From NCBI GenBank assembly GCA_019416265.1, contig DXXQ01000035.1:1-23446 (forward strand): 23,446 bases of DNA, given 5' to 3'. Positions 1-7,978 of the stretch are shown one piece after another. Below the pieces are notes generated by a model, which did not search any database, was not told the origin of the DNA, and was given only the letters and a program-made list of their open reading frames with translations. Each line of letters begins with the position of its first letter. The stretch's first letter is position 1. The DNA is from Clostridiales bacterium (GTDB taxonomy: Bacteria > Bacillota > Clostridia > Lachnospirales > Lachnospiraceae). Made by a program: the position numbers and the translations under genes.

Positions 1-350
1 GTCATATATCCGTACTTCTTTTGGAGTTGAGTCAAACGAATTACTGTTGGCTGTAAATATGAGCCCGCCATAACAACCACGTCAGGCCGAAACTCTGCTA
101 TCTCTTTTTCCAAGCCCGGATTAAAATGCAAATAAATATCGTTTTTAATCCTTATTTTTATTGTTTTAGAATTTAACAGTCTAGTATACTCTCTCTCGTA
201 TTCCTCATATTTCCACGGTCTATCACTTTTCTCGCCGGTCATAGCATAAATACGCAAATAATGACCATTATTCTTTGTATAACTATACATTTTCTCAAAA
301 AAGGATGTTCTATACGGATTTAGAATATTTGTAAAAATAGCAATATTCAT
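1..350 (-). CDS. GT4-like glycosyltransferase, N-terminal part (cut by window edge)
   Basis: The reading frame opens with ATG at 348-350 and runs off the window, giving about 116 residues. It begins MNIAIFTNILNPYRTSFFEK, the usual first beta strand and loop of a GT-B fold glycosyltransferase, and later has RPDVVVMAGSYLQP, typical of the acceptor-domain strand of GT4 enzymes. The C-terminal nucleotide-sugar domain lies outside the window. The start overlaps the stop of the upstream glycosyltransferase as ATGA, so the two are translationally coupled. Role by context: addition of a sugar to the lipid-linked repeat unit of a surface polysaccharide at the cytoplasmic membrane. Donor and acceptor cannot be told. 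The family assignment rests on fold-level similarity of the N-terminus only. Confidence 0.75.
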   Translation of the reverse strand, partial: MNIAIFTNILNPYRTSFFEKMYSYTKNNGHYLRIYAMTGEKSDRPWKYEEYEREYTRLLNSKTIKIRIKNDIYLHFNPGLEKEIAEFRPDVVVMAGSYLQPTVIRLTQLQKKYGYM

Positions 351-1528
351 TCGCCTAATACCTCCCCATACAGTTCAACATACTTACGAACCGTATTCTT
401 ATAATCAATATCAATTACTTTAGGTCTAATCTGCTCAAAACTCTCGATAGCCTGAATGAGTTTTTCCATATTATTTTTAGGAATACTCAAGCCATACATA
501 TTTGCACTTTCAGGACTACCACCGGTTTCATATGTAATAACCGGAGTTCCGCAAGCTATTGATTCAATATTTGTGGTCGGATAGTTATCCTCTAAAGTAG
601 GATTGATAAATACATCCGCTGCTGTGTAAAGTTCTGCGAGTTCCTCTACACTATTAGTTCTCTCAATGCCAATAATGTTTTCAGGAAGTTGCTCTATTTG
701 TCCCTTACTTAGTCCAACAAGAATAATCTGATATGTATCATCAAGTCTATTACTGAGTTTAACAAAAGTACTCATTCCTTTTCTCTTATCCCATACAGCC
801 GCCACGCCAAGAATAATCTTCTTGCCTTGGCAGTTATATTTTCCTCTCACATCACTTTCAGTCGGCCTAAATACTTCCGTATCCACACCATTGTAAATAA
901 CCTTTGTTGGATATTCTTTCATGTATGATTCCGAAATCAAATCTGCCAACCACTGTGAAGGTGTAACCAATGTCATGTTTGAAATTCCGGTAAATAGCTT
1001 TTTCTTTAAATTATAATGTTGACGAGACATATCCGGACCAATTCTAACCGGATATTCTGATTTCTGTGGGCAATGTTCACAACCGGTTTTCCATTTTTCA
1101 CAACCTACATAATCGAAATAAACACAATGACCGGTAAAACTCCAACAATCATGCAGAGTCCAAATTATTTTCTTGCCACTTTCCTTAAGATAATCAAAAA
1201 GTACTTCCACATTGATGTAATAACCATGAATATTATGTAGGTGGATTACATCCGGATCATATTCTTTAACCCATTTGATAAACTTTTCTGTAGCAAGCTT
1301 ACTACCAAGCCCCGCTCCATCTAATAGCCTTGCTCTGACTCCATGAAGTTTCACATCTAAATCCGAACCAATTCTTACAGCATATTTCTGACACTGTTCC
1401 GGAACATTTTCTCTACCATATGCGATTTTTACTTCATGCCCCTGTGCTTCTAATGCTGTGACAAGATCAGTACAAATTCTTCCTGTGCTGCGAATACCAC
1501 AAACCACATTGATCATCAAAACTTTCAT
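347..1528 (-). CDS. GT4 family glycosyltransferase (WcaC-like subgroup)
   Basis: 393 residues, full length for GT4. It starts MKVLMINVVCG, followed by a glycine-rich acceptor region. HLHNIHGYYIN and WTLHDCWSFTGHC, with a Cys cluster (C..KW..GC..CP), are hallmarks of the WcaC-like GT4 subgroup found in capsule clusters. The C-terminal half carries the donor-binding EX7E-type motif (PTLEDNYPTTNIESIACGTP) and a GGSPE loop. It is expected to act in the cytoplasm on the undecaprenyl-linked repeat unit; the sugar is unknown. It lies 20 nt after the stop of the fused priming transferase gene and overlaps the next glycosyltransferase by 4 nt, so all three are probably one transcript. The ATG at 1528 is preceded by AGAGGG about 12 nt upstream, a rather long spacing. 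Confidence 0.88.
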   Translation of the reverse strand: MKVLMINVVCGIRSTGRICTDLVTALEAQGHEVKIAYGRENVPEQCQKYAVRIGSDLDVKLHGVRARLLDGAGLGSKLATEKFIKWVKEYDPDVIHLHNIHGYYINVEVLFDYLKESGKKIIWTLHDCWSFTGHCVYFDYVGCEKWKTGCEHCPQKSEYPVRIGPDMSRQHYNLKKKLFTGISNMTLVTPSQWLADLISESYMKEYPTKVIYNGVDTEVFRPTESDVRGKYNCQGKKIILGVAAVWDKRKGMSTFVKLSNRLDDTYQIILVGLSKGQIEQLPENIIGIERTNSVEELAELYTAADVFINPTLEDNYPTTNIESIACGTPVITYETGGSPESANMYGLSIPKNNMEKLIQAIESFEQIRPKVIDIDYKNTVRKYVELYGEVLGE

Positions 1529-1548
1529 GTGTTGCTCAATCCCTCTTC

Positions 1549-3624
1549 TTAAAACTTACTCTCCAACTTATCCATGAAGAGTTTCTCTTCGAAATTCTCC
1601 TCATAGTACCTTCGAGCATTCTTACCCATAGCTACTCTATCTTCACTCTGAATAAATTTCTTTATGTTCACTGCCAGTTCTTCTGCATCATCAGCTTTTC
1701 CGCAGAAACCACACTGAGCAGCTTCAATAACAGCCTTGGTCTCACCATCAATAGCACCTATGATTGGCTTGCCTACTGCCATGTAGGACTGTACTTTTCC
1801 TGGAAGCGTTAAACTCAATACCGGATCAGCCGCTAATGTCACAAGCATCGCATCTGCCTTTGCATAAAACTCCGGCATTTCCTCGAGTGGGCGACGACCA
1901 TAAAAAACTATGTTCTCTAATCCCTCAGCTAAACCCTTCAGCCTCTCCAAATCAGTACCACCGCCAACGATGTGAAATATGGCAGGTTCACAATTAAGCA
2001 TCTCTGCCGCTCTAATCACAGTCTCAACAGACTGCACTGCACCAATGTTTCCGGCAAACATGAAATTGAAAACACCGTCTTCTTCTCTTGGCGGAATCTG
2101 CTCGAAGATGCCTTCCGCATATTGTGGTAAGTACTCTATTCTTTCCTTTTCCACACCAAACTCATTACGCAAATACTCGGAAAACATACGGCTGGTGATA
2201 AGAATTTTATCCACCTGTCTATAAATCTTCTTGCTGACATGATGGAAGAATTTAAAAATCATAGACTCTCTTGTGATGCCACCGGCAATCAGGCTTTCAG
2301 GCCACAGATCCAAGCAGTACATCACAACAGGTACTTTATATTTCTTCTTATAAGCAATAGCTGCATCTGCCATCATGACGGGAGAAAGCTGATTGCAGAA
2401 AACCACATCGAATAGCTTTCCATCCGAAGCGACACAATCTTTTGAGAGAACATAGTTTGTAGACGAAATCGCATAACTGTAATAGTTCATAAGTCTCTTT
2501 ACAGAACCGGTCTGTCTCGGAACTGTATAGCAACGATGAACTTTTACTCCATTGATTACTTCGTCAATGTTCTTGCCCTTCCCATATCCTTCGTACAGAA
2601 CTCCCTCTGGATAATTGGGATAACCGGTAACCACTTGAACTTCATAACCACGACGAACCATTTCTTCGCAGATGTCAGAAACTCGGAATGGTTCAGGTCT
2701 ATAATACTGACAGATCACGAGGATCTTTTTTTTTACTTTCTCAGCCTGGTTTGATGTTTTCTTCATCTCGCCACACTCTTCCATAGCGCCAGTTCCACCT
2801 TCAACAACACTATCATCCTTAGCAAATACTCCAACAGAACCCAAAAAGCACTTGATGTCCATAAGAATCCCCATCTTAGACACATACTCACCATCAAGTT
2901 TTGCCTTTTCCGGAATTTCAAGTTCGTCTCGGCCATTAATCTGTGCCCATCCGGTAAGTCCTGGCTTAACATCATTTGCACCGTATTTATCCCTTTCTGC
3001 AGTAAGGACATCCTGATTCCAAAGACCTGGTCTTGGTCCAATAACAGACATATTTCCGATAAAAATATCCCAGATCTGAGGCAGCTCATCAATGCTGTGC
3101 CGCCTGCAGAAACCGCCTACAAGAGTGATATATTGTTCAGGATTATCGAGCATATGAGTAGGAACATCATGAGGTGTTAACATCTTCATACTTCTGAATT
3201 TATGCAGCTTGAAATACTTTTTGTTCTGTCCAAGACGTTTCTGAGTAAACAGTACCGGACCCGGATCATCTATGTATATTGCTAAAGACACTATCGCGAA
3301 TACCGGAGCCAGTATCACAAGCCCAACAAACGACAAGATAATATCCAATCCCCTCTTTATATATTTTTCATATACACTTTGAGTGAATACATTATCACCA
3401 ACTGCTTCAAGATGTCCACATACACCGTCAGCATTTCGTGTATCTTTTTCATCTTCTACAAAGATTACTTTCTTTCCCTCCATCGGGTTTTTCTGTTCAG
3501 GTTCATTGTTATAGATTGAATTTTTCTTTTTCCTTTTAGCAATCATAGACAGCCCAACAAATGCTGATCCAAATGCAATACCAGCTGCAGTTATTATTTT
3601 TTTCCATCCGTCCTTTTTTCTCAT
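1549..3624 (-). CDS. Priming phosphoglycosyl transferase fused to a GT4 glycosyltransferase
   Basis: About 691 residues with two catalytic units. Residues about 10-30 are a hydrophobic segment followed by a Lys/Arg-rich stretch. Residues about 75-260 are a monotopic phosphoglycosyl transferase (bacterial sugar transferase, PglC/WcaJ catalytic core): a re-entrant hydrophobic helix, DPGPVLFTQKRLG, KLHKFRSM, the catalytic Asp-Glu in HSIDELPQ, and GPRPG. Residues about 290-691 are a WbuB-like GT4 enzyme beginning KKKILVICQYYRPEP. The first unit should load sugar-1-phosphate on undecaprenyl phosphate, the second should add the next sugar. An upstream ATG (3660) exists but lacks a ribosome site; ATG at 3624 has AAGAGG 9 nt upstream and is preferred. 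An internal ATG at 2766, where the second unit begins, follows GGAAGAG and might also initiate. Substrates unknown. Confidence 0.9.
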   Translation of the reverse strand: MRKKDGWKKIITAAGIAFGSAFVGLSMIAKRKKKNSIYNNEPEQKNPMEGKKVIFVEDEKDTRNADGVCGHLEAVGDNVFTQSVYEKYIKRGLDIILSFVGLVILAPVFAIVSLAIYIDDPGPVLFTQKRLGQNKKYFKLHKFRSMKMLTPHDVPTHMLDNPEQYITLVGGFCRRHSIDELPQIWDIFIGNMSVIGPRPGLWNQDVLTAERDKYGANDVKPGLTGWAQINGRDELEIPEKAKLDGEYVSKMGILMDIKCFLGSVGVFAKDDSVVEGGTGAMEECGEMKKTSNQAEKVKKKILVICQYYRPEPFRVSDICEEMVRRGYEVQVVTGYPNYPEGVLYEGYGKGKNIDEVINGVKVHRCYTVPRQTGSVKRLMNYYSYAISSTNYVLSKDCVASDGKLFDVVFCNQLSPVMMADAAIAYKKKYKVPVVMYCLDLWPESLIAGGITRESMIFKFFHHVSKKIYRQVDKILITSRMFSEYLRNEFGVEKERIEYLPQYAEGIFEQIPPREEDGVFNFMFAGNIGAVQSVETVIRAAEMLNCEPAIFHIVGGGTDLERLKGLAEGLENIVFYGRRPLEEMPEFYAKADAMLVTLAADPVLSLTLPGKVQSYMAVGKPIIGAIDGETKAVIEAAQCGFCGKADDAEELAVNIKKFIQSEDRVAMGKNARRYYEENFEEKLFMDKLESKF

Positions 3625-3773
3625 TCCCAACAACCTCTTAACGTGAATAATACAAATCATTTATTCTAAAAACGCAACCCGCATCTAACTATGAAAAAGA
3701 ATTCACCTTTGAACCAACCATGATAATAGAGCCCGAATCAGCATGAACATACTTTCCAAGCACAATATCATAA

Positions 3774-4175
3774 TCAATAATGATTCCTAGAGATACATGA
3801 ACTCTCCTGTCTATTTACTGTAGTTAACCATAGTTTCTCTTTCAACTCAATCGACTGTCCATCCGTATCTTTTGTGAACGTAAATTTTCTGCCGAACCAA
3901 TCGGTTCTGATTTTCTCACACTCCACAATCTTCATGATCTCTTCAAGACTCTCTACTGTAAAGGCTATATGCCTTAAACCCTTTGCCTCTGGTCCACTCA
4001 TTCTCTCCGGGTGATTTGGATCGATGAAAACCTCAAGAACAATTCCGCTGTTTTCCATGAACACAACCGTATCGTAGCTTCTCTCAAATCTATTCGTTTC
4101 TTTAAATCCCAACTTTTCATAAAATCTAAGGCACTCCTCAGGACTCACAATCAACGCTATGTGATCTAAAATCAT
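3774..4175 (-). CDS. VOC-fold (glyoxalase/bleomycin-resistance superfamily) protein
   Basis: 133 residues with the two beta-alpha-beta-beta-beta units of the vicinal oxygen chelate fold. Putative metal ligands sit where expected: His in LDHIAL near residue 5, Glu in VLEVF near 48, His in LRHIAF near 69 and Glu in SIELKE near 109. The ATG at 4175 has AGGTGG 5 nt upstream; a GTG three codons earlier is less likely because it overlaps that site. The tail beyond SIELKE is about 20 residues of unremarkable sequence. It is embedded in the polysaccharide locus, in the same direction, between a terminator-bearing RNA element upstream and the priming transferase (150 nt) downstream. VOC proteins act on many small substrates, so no reaction is assigned; a link to sugar-nucleotide metabolism would be guesswork. 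Confidence 0.8.
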   Translation of the reverse strand: MILDHIALIVSPEECLRFYEKLGFKETNRFERSYDTVVFMENSGIVLEVFIDPNHPERMSGPEAKGLRHIAFTVESLEEIMKIVECEKIRTDWFGRKFTFTKDTDGQSIELKEKLWLTTVNRQESSCISRNHY

Positions 4176-4258
4176 TTCAACCACCTCTGGCTTTATTCCA
4201 CCAATTGCTTAGCAAAATTATTTCTTGATTTCTCATTTTTGATTCCACAAAACACGAC

Positions 4259-4290
4259 AAAAAGCCTGTGGGCATTCTCCCTGCAGGCTT
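4259..4290 (-). terminator. Intrinsic terminator downstream of the dehydratase gene / candidate RNA
   Basis: AAGCCTG (4262-4268) pairs with CAGGCTT (4284-4290), with three further G-C pairs inside across a small internal loop. On the minus strand the stem is followed by TTTTTGTCG and another T-rich stretch. It should stop minus-strand transcripts before the VOC gene, so that gene either depends on readthrough or has its own promoter; none is obvious. Confidence 0.65.
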
Positions 4291-4478
4291 AGTCCTTCCT
4301 CCTATTTTGGTTTCTTATTGCTTTTCATTTGGGTTAACAAAGCAATCGCCAGTGCCACCGCTTATTTCCAAAACTTTAGCTGCCTGGCTCGTTGATTCCC
4401 CACTAAGTCAATAAAAAATAAAAAAGAATTCGGGCCTAAGCAGCGAAACCATTGTAAATACTGTTTTTTTGCTGGTTG
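4259..4478 (-). ncRNA. Candidate structured non-coding RNA ending in an intrinsic terminator
   Basis: The 387-base gap 4185-4571 holds no convincing reading frame but has RNA-like structure on the minus strand. A perfect -10 box TATAAT (plus 4484-4489) precedes it, though no good -35 is seen. Complementary segments: 4317-4324 with 4339-4346 (8 bp hairpin); 4348-4352 with 4384-4388 (GCCAG/CTGGC); 4379-4383 with 4440-4444 (GCTGC/GCAGC, an alternative to or extension of the former); and 4305-4310 with 4368-4373 (TTTTGG/CCAAAA), which crosses the GCCAG pair and would make a pseudoknot. The element ends in a terminator hairpin. About 220 nt, that is, similar to the raiA-motif RNA class of clostridia, but I cannot confirm a family from memory. 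It could instead be a leader of the VOC gene. Confidence 0.35.
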
Positions 4479-4571
4479 TCCCTATTATATAATCATCGAA
4501 AGACTTTATTTTTAAAAGGCATCATCGTTTCTTCCATTTACCTTTCTCCTATATCTCTCCCATAACCTTTT

Positions 4572-6530
4572 TCATACCGGATGATATGTACTGACTATTT
4601 CCTCCACTCTAGCCCGTATATCCTTTTTATTTTTATACGCAGCCTCCAGAAGCTCATCCAGTTTCAGCAAAAAGTCCTCAATATCAAACGGTATCGGACA
4701 CCCGATATGAATCAGATCATTTTTTGTTTTTTTCAGACCTTCTTCCGCCATCAGTTTTTCTTCAAAAAGCTTCTCACCGCTTCTTAGTCCTGAATACTGT
4801 ACTTTAATATCTACATCCGGAGTGTATCCTGACAATCGAATCAGGTTTCGCGCCAAAGTATCTATTTTCACCGGTTCTCCCATATCCAAAACGAAGATTT
4901 CCCCGCCTTTTGCATACGTTCCGGCAAGAAGTACGAGACTGACTGCTTCCGGAATTGTCATGAAATAGCGGATGATATCCGGGTGTGTAACTGTCACCGG
5001 GCCTCCTGCTTCAATCTGCTTTTTAAACAGGGGCACTACTGAACCGTTGCTTCCAAGTACATTTCCGAAACGTACTGCAACAAATTCCGTTTTCGTTTTC
5101 TTTAAAGCCTCTGTTATTTCCGCCGCGGTGATCACCTCTTTCATTCCGTGAGTAAATAACTGCGGAATCTCATATGCCTTTCCCTCTTTGACCTTTGCAT
5201 CAAAAGCCTGGATGACCATTTCACAAAGGCGTTTGGAAGCTCCCATAATATTCGTGGGATTTACTGCTTTATCTGTACTGATCAGGACAAATCTTTTACA
5301 ATCGTGGGCCATTGCCGCATATGCTGTCTTGTATGTTCCCATCACATTATTTTTTATCGCCTCACAGGGGCTGTCCTCCATAAGAGGAACATGCTTATGG
5401 GCTGCTGCATGATACACGATATCCGGTCTGTATTGTTCAAAAACCTGAAATATCTTCCTGCTGTCCCTGACTGATCCAATGATCGTATTCAGCTTCAGGT
5501 CGGGATATTTCTTTTTCAGTTCCAGCTGTATATCATATGCATTGTTCTCGTAAATATCAAAAAGGACAAGCTGTTTTGGCCTGTGAGCTGCAATCTGTCG
5601 GGCAAGCTCAGATCCAATGGAACCCACTCCTGTCACAAGGACAACTTTATCTTTTATATATTCAAAAACCTCTTCCATATCAGGACATATCGGCTCTCTT
5701 CCAAGCAGGTCTTCTGTCTGAACAGGCTTCATCTTACTGACAGACACTTCCCCGTTGAAAAACTGATACATTCCCGGAAGACTCATCAGCTCGCAGGCTG
5801 TCTCATTGCATATCCTCAAAATATCCCTTTTATCTTTCGGAAGGGCGCTGGGAATCGCTACATATATTTTTTCTATTCCGAATTTCTCCACAGCTTCCAT
5901 GATGTGTTCTCTTCCGCCGAATACCGGTACATTGTCAATATATCTTCCCCATTTGTTCGGATTGTCGTCAATAAAGCAATATACTTTTTCGTTAGTTTCC
6001 TTTGCACTCTTTATATCACGGAAAATCATCTGACCTGCTGCTCCGGCACCAATCAGCATAACTTTTTTCTCCGGCTTACTCTCATTTTTCCGCCCTCTTA
6101 AAAGGAGTATAAACCGATAAGAAAAACGAACGCCCAGCGTCAGAAAAAATTGAATGATAGTTCCAAAAATGAAATAGGATATGGGCATTCTCCTTACAAA
6201 TCTTGTCATATATATCACGTGAACAATTCCCGTAGCTGCCGATGCAAGTATCACTCTTAAAAGCTCTGAATAGCTGGCAAAACGCCAGATACTTTTATAC
6301 AGCCTCAAGAACCAATACGTCACAATGGTAAATGCAGCATGTATCAGGATTGTCTGATAATATGCATCGAGATACCCTGATTCTATTTCGCTGAACCGGC
6401 AATCAAACCGTATCCAAAGCGCAGCAAAATAAGATGCAGCAACAGCCAGGAAATCGTATCCCATAAGTAAAAGGGTCACAATTTCCCAATGCTCCATTCT
6501 CCATCTGACTTTTTTAAAATTTCCGCTCAT
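4572..6530 (-). CDS. FlaA1/PglF/CapD-like membrane NDP-sugar 4,6-dehydratase or epimerase
   Basis: 652 residues, normal for this family. Four membrane helices lie at about 16-36, 57-75, 92-108 and 117-143, then a first Rossmann-like domain (VMLIGAGAAGQMIF, about 157-170) and a second SDR domain from about 293. Catalytic residues match UDP-GlcNAc 4,6-dehydratases such as PglF/WbpM: Thr419-Asp420-Lys421 in STDKAVNPTN, Met429 and Lys433 in IMGASKR. The protein would make a 4-keto-6-deoxy sugar nucleotide for the polysaccharide. Oddity: the cofactor motif at 300-308 reads TGVGSIGSE, one residue shorter than the usual TGxGGSIGSE, so GxxGxxG spacing is broken. Start: ATG at 6530 with AGGGG 6 nt upstream. 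It is flanked by terminators on both sides, so it may be a single-gene unit or depend on antitermination. Confidence 0.9.
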   Translation of the reverse strand: MSGNFKKVRWRMEHWEIVTLLLMGYDFLAVAASYFAALWIRFDCRFSEIESGYLDAYYQTILIHAAFTIVTYWFLRLYKSIWRFASYSELLRVILASAATGIVHVIYMTRFVRRMPISYFIFGTIIQFFLTLGVRFSYRFILLLRGRKNESKPEKKVMLIGAGAAGQMIFRDIKSAKETNEKVYCFIDDNPNKWGRYIDNVPVFGGREHIMEAVEKFGIEKIYVAIPSALPKDKRDILRICNETACELMSLPGMYQFFNGEVSVSKMKPVQTEDLLGREPICPDMEEVFEYIKDKVVLVTGVGSIGSELARQIAAHRPKQLVLFDIYENNAYDIQLELKKKYPDLKLNTIIGSVRDSRKIFQVFEQYRPDIVYHAAAHKHVPLMEDSPCEAIKNNVMGTYKTAYAAMAHDCKRFVLISTDKAVNPTNIMGASKRLCEMVIQAFDAKVKEGKAYEIPQLFTHGMKEVITAAEITEALKKTKTEFVAVRFGNVLGSNGSVVPLFKKQIEAGGPVTVTHPDIIRYFMTIPEAVSLVLLAGTYAKGGEIFVLDMGEPVKIDTLARNLIRLSGYTPDVDIKVQYSGLRSGEKLFEEKLMAEEGLKKTKNDLIHIGCPIPFDIEDFLLKLDELLEAAYKNKKDIRARVEEIVSTYHPV

Positions 6531-6576
6531 TTCTCTCCCCTAATTCCTTTACTACTTCAAGGCTCCTCATGACAAA

Positions 6577-6600
6577 AGGGCACATCCCAAAATGTGCCCT
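6577..6600 (-). terminator. Intrinsic terminator after the secreted repeat protein gene
   Basis: Perfect 9 bp stem AGGGCACAT (6577-6585) with ATGTGCCCT (6592-6600), 6-nt loop, followed on the minus strand by TTTGTC. The T-run is short, so termination may be partial and the dehydratase gene could be reached by readthrough from the wzz-like promoter region. Confidence 0.65.
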
Positions 6601-6631
6601 CCTGCTTTTCGGGCTGTTTTCTGCCCGTATT

Positions 6632-7894
6632 TTACTGCAATTGCGTTTCCTTCTGCATAAAGACCGCGAAAGGTCCCATGCTCTTATATTCCCCGCGGAT
6701 CACAACATTCGGGTTATCCTTATCTTCCTTATTTTCTCCCTCAATTTTCCAGCCGCCGTCTTCGTCGTCCGTGTCCTCTTCCTCGGTTTCGTAATCCTCT
6801 TCCACCCTTGAAAACTCGAAACTGATTTCAGGTTCGCTGATGTACTCTGCCTCACCGGTAATCGGATTGAGCTGCATGATAAACGCATTTTTTAAAACAA
6901 AGGAATCCAGTTCCTCCAGCCTGCTCAGATCCTCCTTTGCTTCATCCAAGTCATATTCCGGATACATGCTTGCAACCATACGCTCCCAGTCTACATCCTG
7001 AATATCACGATGCACCTCAGCGTCCAGATTTCCTTCCATATCATAGAGATATCCGTCCTGCCCCTGTTTGATCGCCATATCCGCAAATCCCATGGATGAG
7101 CTGTAATCTTCGATATTTATGGTAAGGTTATCGCTGATCTGAATTTCATTTTCCACCGGCTTTTCCTCTCCGCTTTCCGAAGAATTCATTTCTTTCAAAA
7201 CATCAGAAAGCTCGATATCCTTTTTCTCGTCAAGGAATTTCGTCACCGTCTCAGCTGTCTTTTTGTCCTTATAGTCTTCCGGTGAAACGTCCTTCACCAC
7301 GATAGGCGCTGTTTTCAGCACAGAAAACGGGCCCAGTGTTTCAAAGGTTACTGTCATTTCACCTGTTTTTCGATTCAGCTTCTCTACAGTGGAAAAATAT
7401 GCCTTACCCGTTTCCGGATCAAGCTGCATAACAAGGAGTTCTTTTTTCTTCATTCCGATTGCTGCATCTACTGTCACCTGAGCCTTAATGGAACCGTCAG
7501 ATGTATAGGTAACATTTTCGTTTTTTTTGATTACAAGGTCAACAAAAGGTGTCAACTGCTCATAGAGCGTAGGATTGACTTTCTTTCCCGTACTTGTCAC
7601 TGTCTCCGTCGCCGCCTTCTTTGCACTTCCCTTTTCTATTTTCTCCAGAATTTCCTTCACTGTAGTTACCGTAGCGTCATCGTTTGCCCACTTGACAGTT
7701 TCCGAAACCTTCTTATTTGTATATTTATCCGGATTTGCATTATCTACAGCAAGCTTTTCGTCTTCTTTAAGATTCCCCTCCACAACCGTCGGAGCCTCCG
7801 GAATCAGCTGTGAAATACTTGGGATTGCAAATACAGTTCCGGCCATTCCGATTGACATGGCAGCAATCAGTACACAAATAATTTTTCTTTTCAT
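6632..7894 (-). CDS. Secreted protein with two related repeat units, function unknown
   Basis: 420 residues. The N-terminus is a signal peptide (MKRKI, hydrophobic to about 20, cleavage likely after VFA at 23); no lipobox Cys and no C-terminal anchor, so it is probably released or retained by binding. The sequence repeats: NPDKYTNKKVSETVK (54-68) matches SPEDYKDKKTAETVT (204-218), and VMQLDPETGKAYF...ETLGPFSVL (155-193) matches IMQLNPITGEAEYI...KSMGPFAVF (about 339-413). The second unit has an insertion very rich in Glu/Asp. ATG at 7894 follows GGAGGAGGG 6 nt upstream, a strong site. It sits directly behind wzz-cpsD-LCP and before a terminator, so it is probably the last gene of that unit. 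I do not recognise the family; a role in polymer anchoring or export is only contextual. Confidence 0.8.
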   Translation of the reverse strand: MKRKIICVLIAAMSIGMAGTVFAIPSISQLIPEAPTVVEGNLKEDEKLAVDNANPDKYTNKKVSETVKWANDDATVTTVKEILEKIEKGSAKKAATETVTSTGKKVNPTLYEQLTPFVDLVIKKNENVTYTSDGSIKAQVTVDAAIGMKKKELLVMQLDPETGKAYFSTVEKLNRKTGEMTVTFETLGPFSVLKTAPIVVKDVSPEDYKDKKTAETVTKFLDEKKDIELSDVLKEMNSSESGEEKPVENEIQISDNLTINIEDYSSSMGFADMAIKQGQDGYLYDMEGNLDAEVHRDIQDVDWERMVASMYPEYDLDEAKEDLSRLEELDSFVLKNAFIMQLNPITGEAEYISEPEISFEFSRVEEDYETEEEDTDDEDGGWKIEGENKEDKDNPNVVIRGEYKSMGPFAVFMQKETQLQ

Positions 7895-7978
7895 ATTAAA
7901 CCCTCCTCCATTTTACGGGATTTCTAAAATCCTGTGACACTACCTTTCCTGCACGTTTCTTCTGCTGCCGCACACAGA

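Noticed and set aside
5583..6101. 172-codon plus-strand open frame over the dehydratase gene
   Set aside because: Shadow of a well-supported minus-strand gene; no recognisable domain.
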